Below, piece after piece: positions 1 to 6,789 of a DNA stretch of 12,089 nt. Position numbers and translations under genes: made by a program. Source of the stretch: JARYMI01 sp964550915. Its GTDB lineage: Bacteria > Acidobacteriota > Aminicenantia > Aminicenantales > UBA8522. The first letter of the stretch is position 1. Every line of letters starts with the position of its first letter. The notes beneath the pieces were generated by a model. That model saw nothing but the letters and a program-made list of their open reading frames with translations. It made no database searches and had not been told where the DNA came from. Where the stretch lies: NCBI GenBank assembly GCA_964550915.1, contig CAZKBY010000066.1:1-12089 (forward strand). Reading direction: 5' to 3'.

Positions 1-72
1 GCAAAATTCAAGCTAAAATGAGAACGGCATCTCACTGGAAGACGTTTTTAGAATGAAAGCAAGGAGAGGGCA

Positions 73-588
73 ATGAGGGCTTTGTTAGTCATCGATATGT
101 TGAAGGATTTCATAGAAAGGAGCGGAGCTCTCTACTGCGGCGACGAGTCGCGCCGAATCATCCCTTTCGTCAAACAGAAAATCGACGAGTTCCGCGGTTC
201 CGGCGACTTGGTCATTTTTATCAAAGACTCTCACCGCCTGGATGACCCTGAGTTCAAGATGTTTCCCCCGCATTGTATCAAAGGAACAAGGGGGGCGGAA
301 ATCATCGATGAGCTTCCCGTGGCCGAAGGAGACATCATCATTGAAAAAAGCCGCTACAGCGCTTTTTTCGGGACCAGCCTGGCCGAGATTCTCCAAGACC
401 GGGCCGTCTCGGAAGCCCAGGTCGTCGGCGTTTGCACCTCGATCTGCGTTATGGATACAGTGGGCGATCTCAGAAATCGTGACTATTCCGTCACTGTCTA
501 CAAGGACGGGGTGGCTGATTTTGATCCTGAAGCACACCGCTTTTCGCTCCGCCGGATGGAAAAGACGTACGGCGCCACCGTCCTCTAA
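73..588 (+). CDS. Nicotinamidase/isochorismatase-family cysteine hydrolase
   Basis: A 171-residue protein filling the usual single-domain length of the isochorismatase-like hydrolases, cytosolic enzymes that cleave amides such as nicotinamide through a cysteine nucleophile. The expected triad is visible: D8 in VIDMLKDF, K92 in EKSRYSAFFGT and C125 in GVCTSICVMDT. D52, H54 and H67, in KDSHR and FPPHCIKGTRGAE, match the metal-binding and substrate-pocket pattern of nicotinamidases, which favours a PncA-like role (nicotinamide to nicotinate, NAD salvage) over isochorismatase. The second His of the classical DxHxxxH motif is missing; the stretch reads DSHRLDDPEF. The exact amide substrate is therefore uncertain. 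The ATG is preceded by a strong SD (AGGAGAGGG, 62-70). The next gene, a macro-domain protein, lies 42 bp downstream on the same strand, suggesting a shared transcript. Family assignment is firm; the substrate is inferred. Confidence 0.9.
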   Translation: MRALLVIDMLKDFIERSGALYCGDESRRIIPFVKQKIDEFRGSGDLVIFIKDSHRLDDPEFKMFPPHCIKGTRGAEIIDELPVAEGDIIIEKSRYSAFFGTSLAEILQDRAVSEAQVVGVCTSICVMDTVGDLRNRDYSVTVYKDGVADFDPEAHRFSLRRMEKTYGATVL

Positions 589-630
589 TTCAAGATTGTT
601 GAGGTTTCGCTGAGTTTGAAGGAGGAAAAA

Positions 631-1161
631 ATGACTGAATGGACGGTTGACGGGAAAAAAATCAAAATCGTCGAGGGCAATATCGCCCTTCTTGATGTCG
701 AGGCTGTCGTCAACGCGGCCAACAGGAACCTCAAGCTTGGCGGCGGCGTGGCCGGCGCTATCAGAACCTTCGGTGGCCCAGTTATCCAAAAAGAGTGCGA
801 TCTGCTGAGCCCCATTGAAACCGGTCAGGCTGTCATCACCGGCGGCGGAAACCTTAAGGCCCGCTATGTCATTCATGCAGTCGGACCGATTCAGGGCGAG
901 GGCGATGAGGACGCTAAGCTGGCCGCGGCCACGCTGAGCAGCCTTGAGATCGCCCGGAACAAACAGATTAAAGACATCGCCTTCCCGGCCATCAGCACCG
1001 GCGTCTTCGGGTTTCCCCTTCCCAGATGCAGTGAAATCATGCTCCAGACGGCCAAGGATTTCTTGAAAAAAAATGATTATCCCCAGGAAATCATCTTCTG
1101 CCTTTATGGACAGGAAGCCCTTTCTGTGTTCGAGAAGTCACTCAGCCGGCTCAGCCGTTGA
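631..1161 (+). CDS. Macro-domain protein (ADP-ribose binding / possible de-ADP-ribosylation)
   Basis: A 176-residue stand-alone macro domain, a fold that binds ADP-ribose and in many members removes ADP-ribose from proteins or deacetylates O-acetyl-ADP-ribose. Seen in the sequence: VVNAANRNLKLGGGVAGAIR (residues 26-45), with the ADP-ribose-contacting N28 and N31 and the glycine run 37-39; GGGNLKARYVIHAVGP (71-86); and the phosphate-binding loop ISTGVFGFP (121-129). The position that is the catalytic Asp in MacroD-type enzymes (GGGVDG) is Ala41 here, resembling the archaeal Af1521-type motif, so enzymatic class should not be assumed. I chose the ATG at 631 because a good SD (AAGGAGG, 619-625) lies six bases before it; an in-frame TTG at 616 would lie upstream of that SD. 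It is probably co-transcribed with the nicotinamidase-like gene 42 bp upstream. Its 3' end converges on the permease gene. Confidence 0.93.
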   Translation: MTEWTVDGKKIKIVEGNIALLDVEAVVNAANRNLKLGGGVAGAIRTFGGPVIQKECDLLSPIETGQAVITGGGNLKARYVIHAVGPIQGEGDEDAKLAAATLSSLEIARNKQIKDIAFPAISTGVFGFPLPRCSEIMLQTAKDFLKKNDYPQEIIFCLYGQEALSVFEKSLSRLSR

Positions 1162-1194
1162 CTCATGACTACGTAAATTTTCCCCGGGCTTCTT

Positions 1195-2001
1195 TCAGAA
1201 CGACTTCCCCCGGCGGAATAGAAAAAAAATGACAAAGATGCCAAAGGCCAGGAGCACGATGGCTGCCGAGGCGGGGACGTCGAAAGCAAAGGCCGCGGCC
1301 AGGCCAGCCGTGACCGAAAAAAAGCCTACCACGGCCGATATCCCGAGTGCCTGCTTGAAATTCGAAGCCAGCTGCAAGCCGGCGGCGGCTGGCAATACGA
1401 GAAGAGCCGTGACGAGTAAAACACCCACGACTTTCATTCCCAGGACGACAGTGACCGCCGTCAGAAGGGTGAGCTGGAAATCAAAGTGACGGGGATTGAG
1501 GCCCGCCGCCCTAGCCGCCTCCCTGTCAAACGTCAGGAACATCAGTTTATGGTAGTTGACGAGGATGGCGACAACCACTGCTCCGGTCAGTCCGATAGAG
1601 AACCAGACTTCGAGCGGTTCGATGGCCAGAATATCGCCAAAAAGATAGCTCAATAGATCGACGTTGAGGCTCTGGGCTAGGCTGGCCATCAAGATCCCGA
1701 CGGCCAGGCCAACGCTGCTGAAGATGGCGATGGCCGTGTCGCCGTGAAGTCTGGCCTTTTCCTTAAGCTTGATAACGGCCCAGGACGCAAGCACGGTCAC
1801 TCCTAAGGCCGCTGCAAGCGGCATCATGTTCAGGAAAAGGCCCAAGGCGACTCCTCCAAAAGTGACATGGGCCAGGCCGTGGCCGATCATGGCATCGCGC
1901 CTTAAAAGGAGGAAAAGGCCCAGGATCGAACAGGCGATGGCCACGAAGATCCCGGCCAGAAGTGCCCGCTGCAAAAAACCGTAGTCGAGGACAGCTTCCA
2001 T
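1195..2001 (-). CDS. znuB: Zinc/manganese-type ABC transporter permease (ABC-3 family)
   Basis: A 268-residue, strongly hydrophobic inner-membrane protein with roughly seven to eight membrane segments, the normal size of ZnuB/MntB/TroC permeases. Family landmarks: RRDAMIGHGLAHVTFGGVAL (34-53), LFGDIL (120-125), the cytoplasmic coupling loop DREAARAAGL (159-168), the core helix MKVVGVLLVTALLVLPAAAG (189-208) and a C-terminal helix rich in AIVLLAFGIF. It would form the translocation channel fed by the binding protein and driven by the ATPase encoded just upstream. Its ATG lies 3 bp after the ATPase stop codon, with only a weak SD, so translational coupling is likely. The family imports Zn, Mn or Fe; zinc is inferred from the partner binding protein rather than from this gene. 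It is the last gene of the minus-strand block and converges on the macro-domain gene with a 33-bp gap and no obvious terminator. Confidence 0.93.
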   Translation of the reverse strand: MEAVLDYGFLQRALLAGIFVAIACSILGLFLLLRRDAMIGHGLAHVTFGGVALGLFLNMMPLAAALGVTVLASWAVIKLKEKARLHGDTAIAIFSSVGLAVGILMASLAQSLNVDLLSYLFGDILAIEPLEVWFSIGLTGAVVVAILVNYHKLMFLTFDREAARAAGLNPRHFDFQLTLLTAVTVVLGMKVVGVLLVTALLVLPAAAGLQLASNFKQALGISAVVGFFSVTAGLAAAFAFDVPASAAIVLLAFGIFVIFFLFRRGKSF

Positions 2002-2004
2002 GTC

Positions 2005-2796
2005 TCAGTGCCTGTGAGAAACGAGATGTCCTGCCGTTAGCATGGCCTTAAACGCCCCTGACCGGCAAAAATCTTCATGAGTCCCGTGATAGGTCAGACG
2101 CTGATTCAAACAAGCAACTTTATTGACATGCTTGGTGACGATCCCGATATCGTGGGTGACCAGCACGATCGTTATGGCCTTGTGTTTGTTCAGATACTCG
2201 AGCATCTCGTAGAACCGCTCTTGGGTCGCTGCATCCACGCCGGCTGTCGGCTCGTCCAAAATGAGGAGCTCGGGCGAGTTAACGATGGCTCGAGCGATGA
2301 AGACCCGCTGCTGCTGCCCGGCGGAGAGGCGGCCGATGGGGCGGTCTATAAAATCGTCCATGCCCACGCTCTGCAGGGCAGCGGAGATGACCGTGTCGTC
2401 CTCTTTTCTTCTCTGCCAGTTCAAGCCTTTTCTGGAATAGAGGGCCATGGCCACAACCTCCTTGACCGAGGCGGGAAAGAACGGATCGATATGTGTCGCT
2501 TTTTGGGGAACATAACCGATCTTCGACCAATCCTCGAATTCCTCGATCGACCGCCCCTTGATGAAAATCCTTCCGGCTGACGCTTTGAGCAGGCCAAGGA
2601 TAATCTTTACAAGAGTCGTCTTACCAGAGCCATTCGGCCCAAGCAACGCTAAAAAGTCTTCCTCATAAATGGACAGCCTGATATCTTCGAGGACGGCCGG
2701 ACCACTGTCGTACCTGAAGCTAACACGATCGACGCGGACGAGCTCCTCCTTCTCCTGTTTTCCAGTCGATGAATTCGCTTCCTTCTCTTCACTCAC
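2005..2796 (-). CDS. znuC: Zinc/manganese-type ABC transporter ATP-binding protein
   Basis: A 263-residue cytoplasmic ATPase of the metal-importer class. From the GTG start: Walker A GPNGSGKTT (53-61), Q-loop glutamine 98 in GYVPQKA, ABC signature LSAGQQQR (157-164), Walker B LLILDEPT (177-184, with E182 as catalytic base) and the H-loop histidine 215 in LVTHDIG. The motif GYVPQ followed by an aromatic/proline stretch (DPFFPASVKEVV) is typical of ZnuC/MntB-type subunits. I chose the GTG at 2796 because AGGAAAGGA lies seven bases upstream. The start overlaps the binding-protein stop in the eight-base string GTGAGTGA, a classic coupling arrangement. A longer reading from a TTG at 2844 adds 16 unconserved residues. 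The short C-terminal tail ends in HLVSHRH, a few histidines that could touch metal, though this is speculative. All catalytic residues are intact. Confidence 0.94.
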   Translation of the reverse strand: MSEEKEANSSTGKQEKEELVRVDRVSFRYDSGPAVLEDIRLSIYEEDFLALLGPNGSGKTTLVKIILGLLKASAGRIFIKGRSIEEFEDWSKIGYVPQKATHIDPFFPASVKEVVAMALYSRKGLNWQRRKEDDTVISAALQSVGMDDFIDRPIGRLSAGQQQRVFIARAIVNSPELLILDEPTAGVDAATQERFYEMLEYLNKHKAITIVLVTHDIGIVTKHVNKVACLNQRLTYHGTHEDFCRSGAFKAMLTAGHLVSHRH

Positions 2797-3832
2797 AGCC
2801 GAGTCCTTTCCTGAGGGTCCTGAGATTTTCTTCCATGATATCAAAAAATGTCCGGCCTGAAGAGAGGTCTTTCCTCGTCGGGCTGGAGCCGGGGTTCAGG
2901 ACCATGAGCTTGGCGCCTGTCTCCCGGGCTAAAACCTTGCCCATTCTGTCGTTCGTATTAGCCTCCGTAAACACAGCTCCGATCCCCTTCTCCTTGGCCC
3001 AGCGGATAGCGGCCATCATTCGACTAGGTGGGGGCTCGGCATCCGGGCTCAGGCCGTAGAGCGAGACCTGTTCAAGCCCATACCGGCTCGCCAGGTAGCC
3101 GAAAGCGGCGTGACCAGCAAGAAACAGGATTCTCTGGCGGCAGGAGCGAAGGCCCTGTTCGTATTTCCGGTGAAGCTCGGCGAGCCGGGCGATCACGTCG
3201 TCTGAGTTTTTTCGATAGAGGAGAGCGTGATTTGGATCGAGGCGACCCATGGCTTCGGCTATGCGGCTGACGATGATCTGATCTAGTTGAAAATCAAGCC
3301 AGACATGGGGGTCGAAGCTGATCCCCTTTTTCTCTTCCCTTGCTTCTTTTTCTTCGGAATGATCATGTTTGTCATCGAGGAGCGGCAGGAATTCAGCCGC
3401 GGCCAAGATGTCGGGCTTGGGCAGCGGCAGGCTGCGCAAGATGTCGGTCAGCCAGGGCTCTAGTCCTCCGCCGATGGAAATGATAAGATGCGCAGAGTGG
3501 AGGCGAAGGATATCGCTTGCCCGAGGCTGCCAGGTATGGACCCCTGCTCCTGGCGGGAGGAGAAGCGTGACTTCGGCGCTTTCTCCGGCCACCGAGCGAG
3601 CGAACTCCTGGAGAGGAAAGATGGTCGTCACGATGCGAAGTCTTTCGGTGCCGCTGCCAACATCTCGAGCTGAGGAGGAGCAATGAGGGGAGGCGTTTCC
3701 GACTGGACTTGCGGCATGAGGTAAAAACAGGATAAAAATCAGACCAATAGAAAGACCCGAATAAAACGCCGCAGCAAGCCTGAATGTCCGGCCAGCGCCA
3801 AAACAGCTGGCCCCAAAAAATGATCTATCCAA
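2789..3832 (-). CDS. znuA: Zinc-type ABC transporter substrate-binding protein
   Basis: A 347-residue exported metal-binding protein of the cluster A-I (ZnuA/TroA) family. A hydrophobic stretch at about residues 18-41, after several basic residues, serves as signal peptide or anchor; no clear lipobox is seen. The mature part starts near RIVTTIFPLQEFA (66-78). The three expected histidine ligands are visible: H99 in GAGVHTWQPRASDI, H176 in SFDPHVWLD and H241 in GHAAFGYLASRYGL. The acidic fourth ligand typical of Mn-type members is Asn313 here (VLNPGS), which favours zinc. The usual His-rich loop before DPH is short (DDKHDHSEE) and mostly Glu/Lys. The start is a TTG with a clear SD (AAGGAG) eight bases upstream; an ATG further up is out of frame and soon hits a stop. 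It lies 57 bp after galK and overlaps the ATPase gene by 8 nt. Symbol assigned by family resemblance. Confidence 0.91.
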   Translation of the reverse strand: MDRSFFGASCFGAGRTFRLAAAFYSGLSIGLIFILFLPHAASPVGNASPHCSSSARDVGSGTERLRIVTTIFPLQEFARSVAGESAEVTLLLPPGAGVHTWQPRASDILRLHSAHLIISIGGGLEPWLTDILRSLPLPKPDILAAAEFLPLLDDKHDHSEEKEAREEKKGISFDPHVWLDFQLDQIIVSRIAEAMGRLDPNHALLYRKNSDDVIARLAELHRKYEQGLRSCRQRILFLAGHAAFGYLASRYGLEQVSLYGLSPDAEPPPSRMMAAIRWAKEKGIGAVFTEANTNDRMGKVLARETGAKLMVLNPGSSPTRKDLSSGRTFFDIMEENLRTLRKGLGCE

Positions 3833-3889
3833 GCCTCACTCTCCTTGGGGCTTTGATCATAAGGGCATCGGTACATGTTTTCATTGGAC

Positions 3890-5056
3890 TCATCCCGGCG
3901 ACAAACGCCGGGAGCAGGCGCCGCTCCCGATCGAGACCTCGTGAAACTCTGGACTCGGAAAGCCCCGCTCTTTGGCTCCCTGAGTCAGTTTCTTCTCAAA
4001 CTCCCCGGTTTTGGCCTTCGTGACAAGAGCCAGAGCCGATCCGCCGAACCCGCCCCCGACGAGCCGAGCGCCTAGACACCCCCTGACCTTTTTTCCTGTT
4101 TCGTAGACCAGGTCAAGCTCTGGGCATGAAACTTCGTAATCGTCCCTAAGGCTTTCGTGCGATTCAAAGAGAAGCCGGCCCAACAGCTTGAAATCATCTT
4201 TTCTCAGGGCTTGCACCGACTCTTTGACTCGCTGGTTTTCACTAATGATATGCCTGGCCCGCCGGAAGCTGACATCGTGCATTATCGACCTTGTTTCGTC
4301 GAGGACGTCCAACGTTACTTCCTTGAAGGTACGGACACCTCTCTTCCTGAGGTCGCGGAGGGCTGAGGCAGACTCGCTGCGCCTTTTGTTGTATTCTGAT
4401 GAAGCCAGTTTCCGCCTGACTTTTGTGTCGCAGACAAGGATTTCGAGCCCGGCTTTTTCTAGGTTGATCGGGATGAGGTCGAAAGCCAGTGTCTCGCAGT
4501 CAAGGAATAAAGCGCAGTTTTTCTGGCCATAGAGAGCGATGAACTGATCCATCAGACCGCATCGGACGCCGGAAAATTCGTGCTCGGCCTTCTGGGCAAG
4601 CTTGGCCAGTTTGACCGGTTCGATACCCAATCCGAAGAGCTCGGCGACTCCCTTGATGACGCTTATTTCAAGCGCCGCCGATGAACTCAGGCCTGCTTCA
4701 AGCGGCACATCACCCCAGACCAGGCTGTCGATGCCGCCCAGGGTTGCTCCTTCGTCTTTGAGCACCCAGAAGATGCCTCGGATGTAGTTTGCCCATCTCT
4801 TGCTCTTCGACGGTTCCAGGCGGTCGATCGAGAAACTGTCCATCTCACTAAAATTTTTTGCCCAGATATGGACTTCATCATCCGGCCGGCGCGAAGCCAA
4901 AAAGTAGTTGCGAAGATGGATAGCTGCGGGCAGGACATACCCATCGTTGTAATCCGTGTGCTCGCCGATGATGTTGACTCGTCCCGGAGCGGAGGCGACA
5001 ATCTCGGCTGCCCGGCCGTAAAGATCGAGGAAGAGCGTTTGTTCCGCTATGGTCAT
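3890..5056 (-). CDS. galK: Galactokinase
   Basis: A 388-residue GHMP-family kinase that phosphorylates alpha-D-galactose at C1 using ATP, the entry step of the Leloir pathway; cytosolic. All three GHMP motifs are present: the galactokinase signature GRVNIIGEHTDYNDGYVLP (about 25-43), the ATP-binding loop GLSSSAALE (about 122-130) and the C-terminal GGGFGGSALALV (about 334-345). The catalytic Asp is in CGLMDQF (D170) and the transition-state-stabilising Arg is R26. Length and the distance from start to motif 1 match the family. A GTG immediately before the ATG could also initiate; neither has a recognisable SD. No other Leloir gene (galT, galE) is in the window. The downstream transporter genes begin 57 bp later with no terminator between, so co-transcription is plausible. 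The coding end contains a perfect 8-bp hairpin, listed separately. Confidence 0.97.
   Translation of the reverse strand: MTIAEQTLFLDLYGRAAEIVASAPGRVNIIGEHTDYNDGYVLPAAIHLRNYFLASRRPDDEVHIWAKNFSEMDSFSIDRLEPSKSKRWANYIRGIFWVLKDEGATLGGIDSLVWGDVPLEAGLSSSAALEISVIKGVAELFGLGIEPVKLAKLAQKAEHEFSGVRCGLMDQFIALYGQKNCALFLDCETLAFDLIPINLEKAGLEILVCDTKVRRKLASSEYNKRRSESASALRDLRKRGVRTFKEVTLDVLDETRSIMHDVSFRRARHIISENQRVKESVQALRKDDFKLLGRLLFESHESLRDDYEVSCPELDLVYETGKKVRGCLGARLVGGGFGGSALALVTKAKTGEFEKKLTQGAKERGFPSPEFHEVSIGSGACSRRLSPG
3893..3913 (-). repeat. Perfect hairpin at the 3' end of galK
   Basis: An 8-bp perfect inverted repeat, TCCCGGCG and CGCCGGGA, separated by a 5-base loop, occupies the last codons of galK and ends directly before the TGA. 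The stem is almost all G/C and should be very stable in the RNA. It is not followed by a U-run on the minus strand (the next bases are TGAGTCCAATG), so it does not look like a standard intrinsic terminator. It could protect galK mRNA from 3' exonucleases, pause transcription or lower downstream expression of the transporter genes. A chance occurrence in GC-rich coding sequence is also possible. Confidence 0.5.
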
Positions 5057-5074
5057 CACAAATGAATTGAGAAC

Positions 5075-5104
5075 ATTTTAGTATGAGATGACAGCCCGAA
5101 GCAA
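5075..5104 (-). promoter_or_regulatory. Candidate sigma-70-type promoter for galK
   Basis: On the minus strand TTGCTT (5104-5099) is followed after 18 bases by TAAAAT (5080-5075), a five-of-six match to the -10 consensus. A start site about seven bases further on would leave a leader of only about 10 nt before galK, consistent with the absence of an SD there. This is motif matching by eye only; the -35 element is weak. Confidence 0.3.
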
Positions 5105-5134
5105 GTCTCGGCCGGCGCTGAGCGAAGAATTTTC

Positions 5135-5163
5135 TTGAATTGGGCCATGAGTTATGGCATGAT
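5135..5163 (+). promoter_or_regulatory. Candidate sigma-70-type promoter for pepD
   Basis: On the plus strand TTGAAT (5135-5140) and CATGAT (5158-5163) are separated by 17 bases, each matching four of six consensus positions. They lie in the 183-bp divergent gap between galK and the dipeptidase gene, where a promoter is expected, and would give a leader of about 70 nt. An AT-rich TATTAT at 5218-5223 is an alternative -10 without a convincing -35. The assignment is weak. Confidence 0.22.
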
Positions 5164-5242
5164 GCAGACTCTCTCATGATCAGTTGCAGCTTGTCCAAAA
5201 ACCCTCACTTCATTTTTTATTATCGTCATCAGGGAGGCATCC

Positions 5243-6703
5243 ATGAAAATAATTTTCGACGACGTTAAGCCCGCTGGCGTCTGGAAGCATTTTGCCGAGA
5301 TTCTAAGACTCCCCCACTGCTCGGGAAACGAGAAACCCCTTGGCGACTATGTCATATCTGTCGCTGAAAACCTTGACCTATCCTGGAAGCGCGACAAAGT
5401 TGGGAACGTCGTTGTCAGAAAACGGGCCACGCCCGGCCATGAGGGAGCTGCTGGCGTCATCCTGCAGAGCCATATGGACATGGTCTGCGAAAAGAACTCG
5501 GATGTGGAACATGATTTCTTAAAGGACCCGATCAAGGCAGAGAGACACGGCGATTGGATTCAGGCTGCCGGGACAACCCTCGGCTCTGACAACGGGATCG
5601 GCGTGGCCGCTGCCTTGGCTGCTCTCGAGGACAAGTCTCTTGTCCATGGCCCCTTGGAGTGTCTGTTCACGGTCGATGAAGAAACAGGTCTTACCGGGGC
5701 CAACAAATTGCAAAGAACCTTTCTTCAGGGGAAAAAACTGCTCAACCTGGACAGCGAAGAGGAAGGGACGTTCACCATCGGCTGCAGCGGCGGCGCAGAT
5801 TCGGAACTTACGCTTCCCCTCAAGCGGAAAAAAAGGACGCTCCAAGATGGCTACCGGATCAAGCTTTCCGGATTCCGGGGCGGGCATTCTGGCCTGGACA
5901 TCAACCAGGGTCGGGCCAATGCGATTCGCCTCCTCGCTCGCCTCCTTTCCAAAGCCCAGGAGAAGTTTGATTTCGAGCTGGTCGGACTCGAGGGCGGCAA
6001 CAAGCGGAACGCTATTCCCAGAGAGGCCTGGGCCGATCTTTTCATCGACCGGCAAGCGGCCAAGAAATTGCAGGCGTTCTTTAAGGTCCAGTTCGACGGG
6101 ATTAAAAATGAGTACAAGGCAGTCGAGAAAGAGGCGAGCTATTCTTTCACGAAAGCCGACAGTCTTTTTCCGAACCACGGTCCACTTGCCGCCGCCTCCC
6201 AGAATACCCTTCTCCGGCTCCTCCTCAGCCTGCCCCACGGCGTCATCGCCATGCATCCCGAAATTGCTGGCCTGGTGGAAACATCGACAAACTTGGCTAT
6301 TGTCCGCTCCGAAAAGAAAATAGCCAAGATCATCTGCAGCAGCCGCAGCTCAGTAGCGACTGCCCTCCAGGCGGTCAAGGACGTCATCAAGGCCACGGCT
6401 GAACTGGCCGGCGCCCGGCTCGTCCAGCCGGGTGGTTACCCAGGTTGGGAACCAAACCTCCAGTCAGAGCTGCTCAGCAAGCTCAGCGACGTGTACAGCA
6501 GGATCTTTAATCGGCCGCCGGTTGTCAAAGCTGTTCATGCCGGGCTCGAGTGTGGCATCATTGGCGAGAAGTTCCCGGGCATGGACATGATCTCCTTTGG
6601 GCCGACGATCGAGCATCCCCATTCGCCGGAAGAAAGAGTTCACATCGGGTCAGTGGAAAAATTCTGGACCTTCTTGACCGCCTGCCTTCAGGATCTTGCC
6701 TGA
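5243..6703 (+). CDS. pepD: Aminoacyl-histidine dipeptidase (M20 family, PepD-like)
   Basis: A 486-residue cytosolic metallodipeptidase of peptidase family M20, matching the usual PepD (cytosol nonspecific dipeptidase, carnosinase-like) length. Members hydrolyse Xaa-His and a range of other dipeptides with two bound zinc ions. Visible active-site elements: H77 and D79 in LQSHMDMVCEKN, bridging D116 in TLGSDNGIG, E146 (general base) and E147 in FTVDEETGLTGAN, D170 in LLNLDSEEEG, and the C-terminal metal His in EHPHSPEERVHI (H460). The lid/dimerisation domain lies between about residues 190 and 400 and begins with GFRGGHSGLDINQGRANAI (210-228). All metal ligands are present, so it should be active. 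The ATG is preceded by AGGGAGG (5231-5237). It is divergent from galK and lies 86 bp upstream of the macroglobulin gene on the same strand; no terminator is seen between them, so read-through is possible. Confidence 0.96.
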   Translation: MKIIFDDVKPAGVWKHFAEILRLPHCSGNEKPLGDYVISVAENLDLSWKRDKVGNVVVRKRATPGHEGAAGVILQSHMDMVCEKNSDVEHDFLKDPIKAERHGDWIQAAGTTLGSDNGIGVAAALAALEDKSLVHGPLECLFTVDEETGLTGANKLQRTFLQGKKLLNLDSEEEGTFTIGCSGGADSELTLPLKRKKRTLQDGYRIKLSGFRGGHSGLDINQGRANAIRLLARLLSKAQEKFDFELVGLEGGNKRNAIPREAWADLFIDRQAAKKLQAFFKVQFDGIKNEYKAVEKEASYSFTKADSLFPNHGPLAAASQNTLLRLLLSLPHGVIAMHPEIAGLVETSTNLAIVRSEKKIAKIICSSRSSVATALQAVKDVIKATAELAGARLVQPGGYPGWEPNLQSELLSKLSDVYSRIFNRPPVVKAVHAGLECGIIGEKFPGMDMISFGPTIEHPHSPEERVHIGSVEKFWTFLTACLQDLA

Positions 6704-6789
6704 GCGGCTTGGATATCATTAGGCAAATAGCTTTTTCTTATAGTCGCGAGCTTGGATTCGCTCATGAAGACTCTTGTTTTGGGAGAAAT

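Noticed and set aside
1..72. Possible 3' end of an upstream gene (plus-strand frames closing at 21 or 56) and a TAGAAT at 49-54 resembling a -10 box.
   Set aside because: Too short to identify any product, and no -35 element sits at a suitable distance from the TAGAAT.
616..630. TTG start adding five residues to the macro-domain protein.
   Set aside because: It would begin before the obvious SD at 619-625, which is correctly spaced for the ATG at 631.
85..876. A 263-codon minus-strand reading frame across the hydrolase and macro-domain genes.
   Set aside because: Antisense to two well-recognised genes with no recognisable motif; expected as a shadow in GC-rich coding DNA.
1162..1194. Possible bidirectional terminator in the convergent gap.
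   Set aside because: CCCGGG and flanking AT bases are present, but no stable stem followed by a T-run was found on either strand.
2077..2580. A 167-codon plus-strand frame over the ATPase gene.
   Set aside because: Shadow of the intact ABC ATPase on the other strand; no family resemblance.
3850..3862. TGATCA palindrome in the galK-znuA gap as a possible metal-repressor operator.
   Set aside because: The symmetric core is only six bases and flanks do not extend it; no match to a known Zur-box pattern that I can defend.
5519..6256. A 245-codon minus-strand frame, and a 227-codon plus-strand frame at 5640-6323, inside pepD.
   Set aside because: Both overlap the complete dipeptidase with all active-site residues and look like out-of-frame translations.
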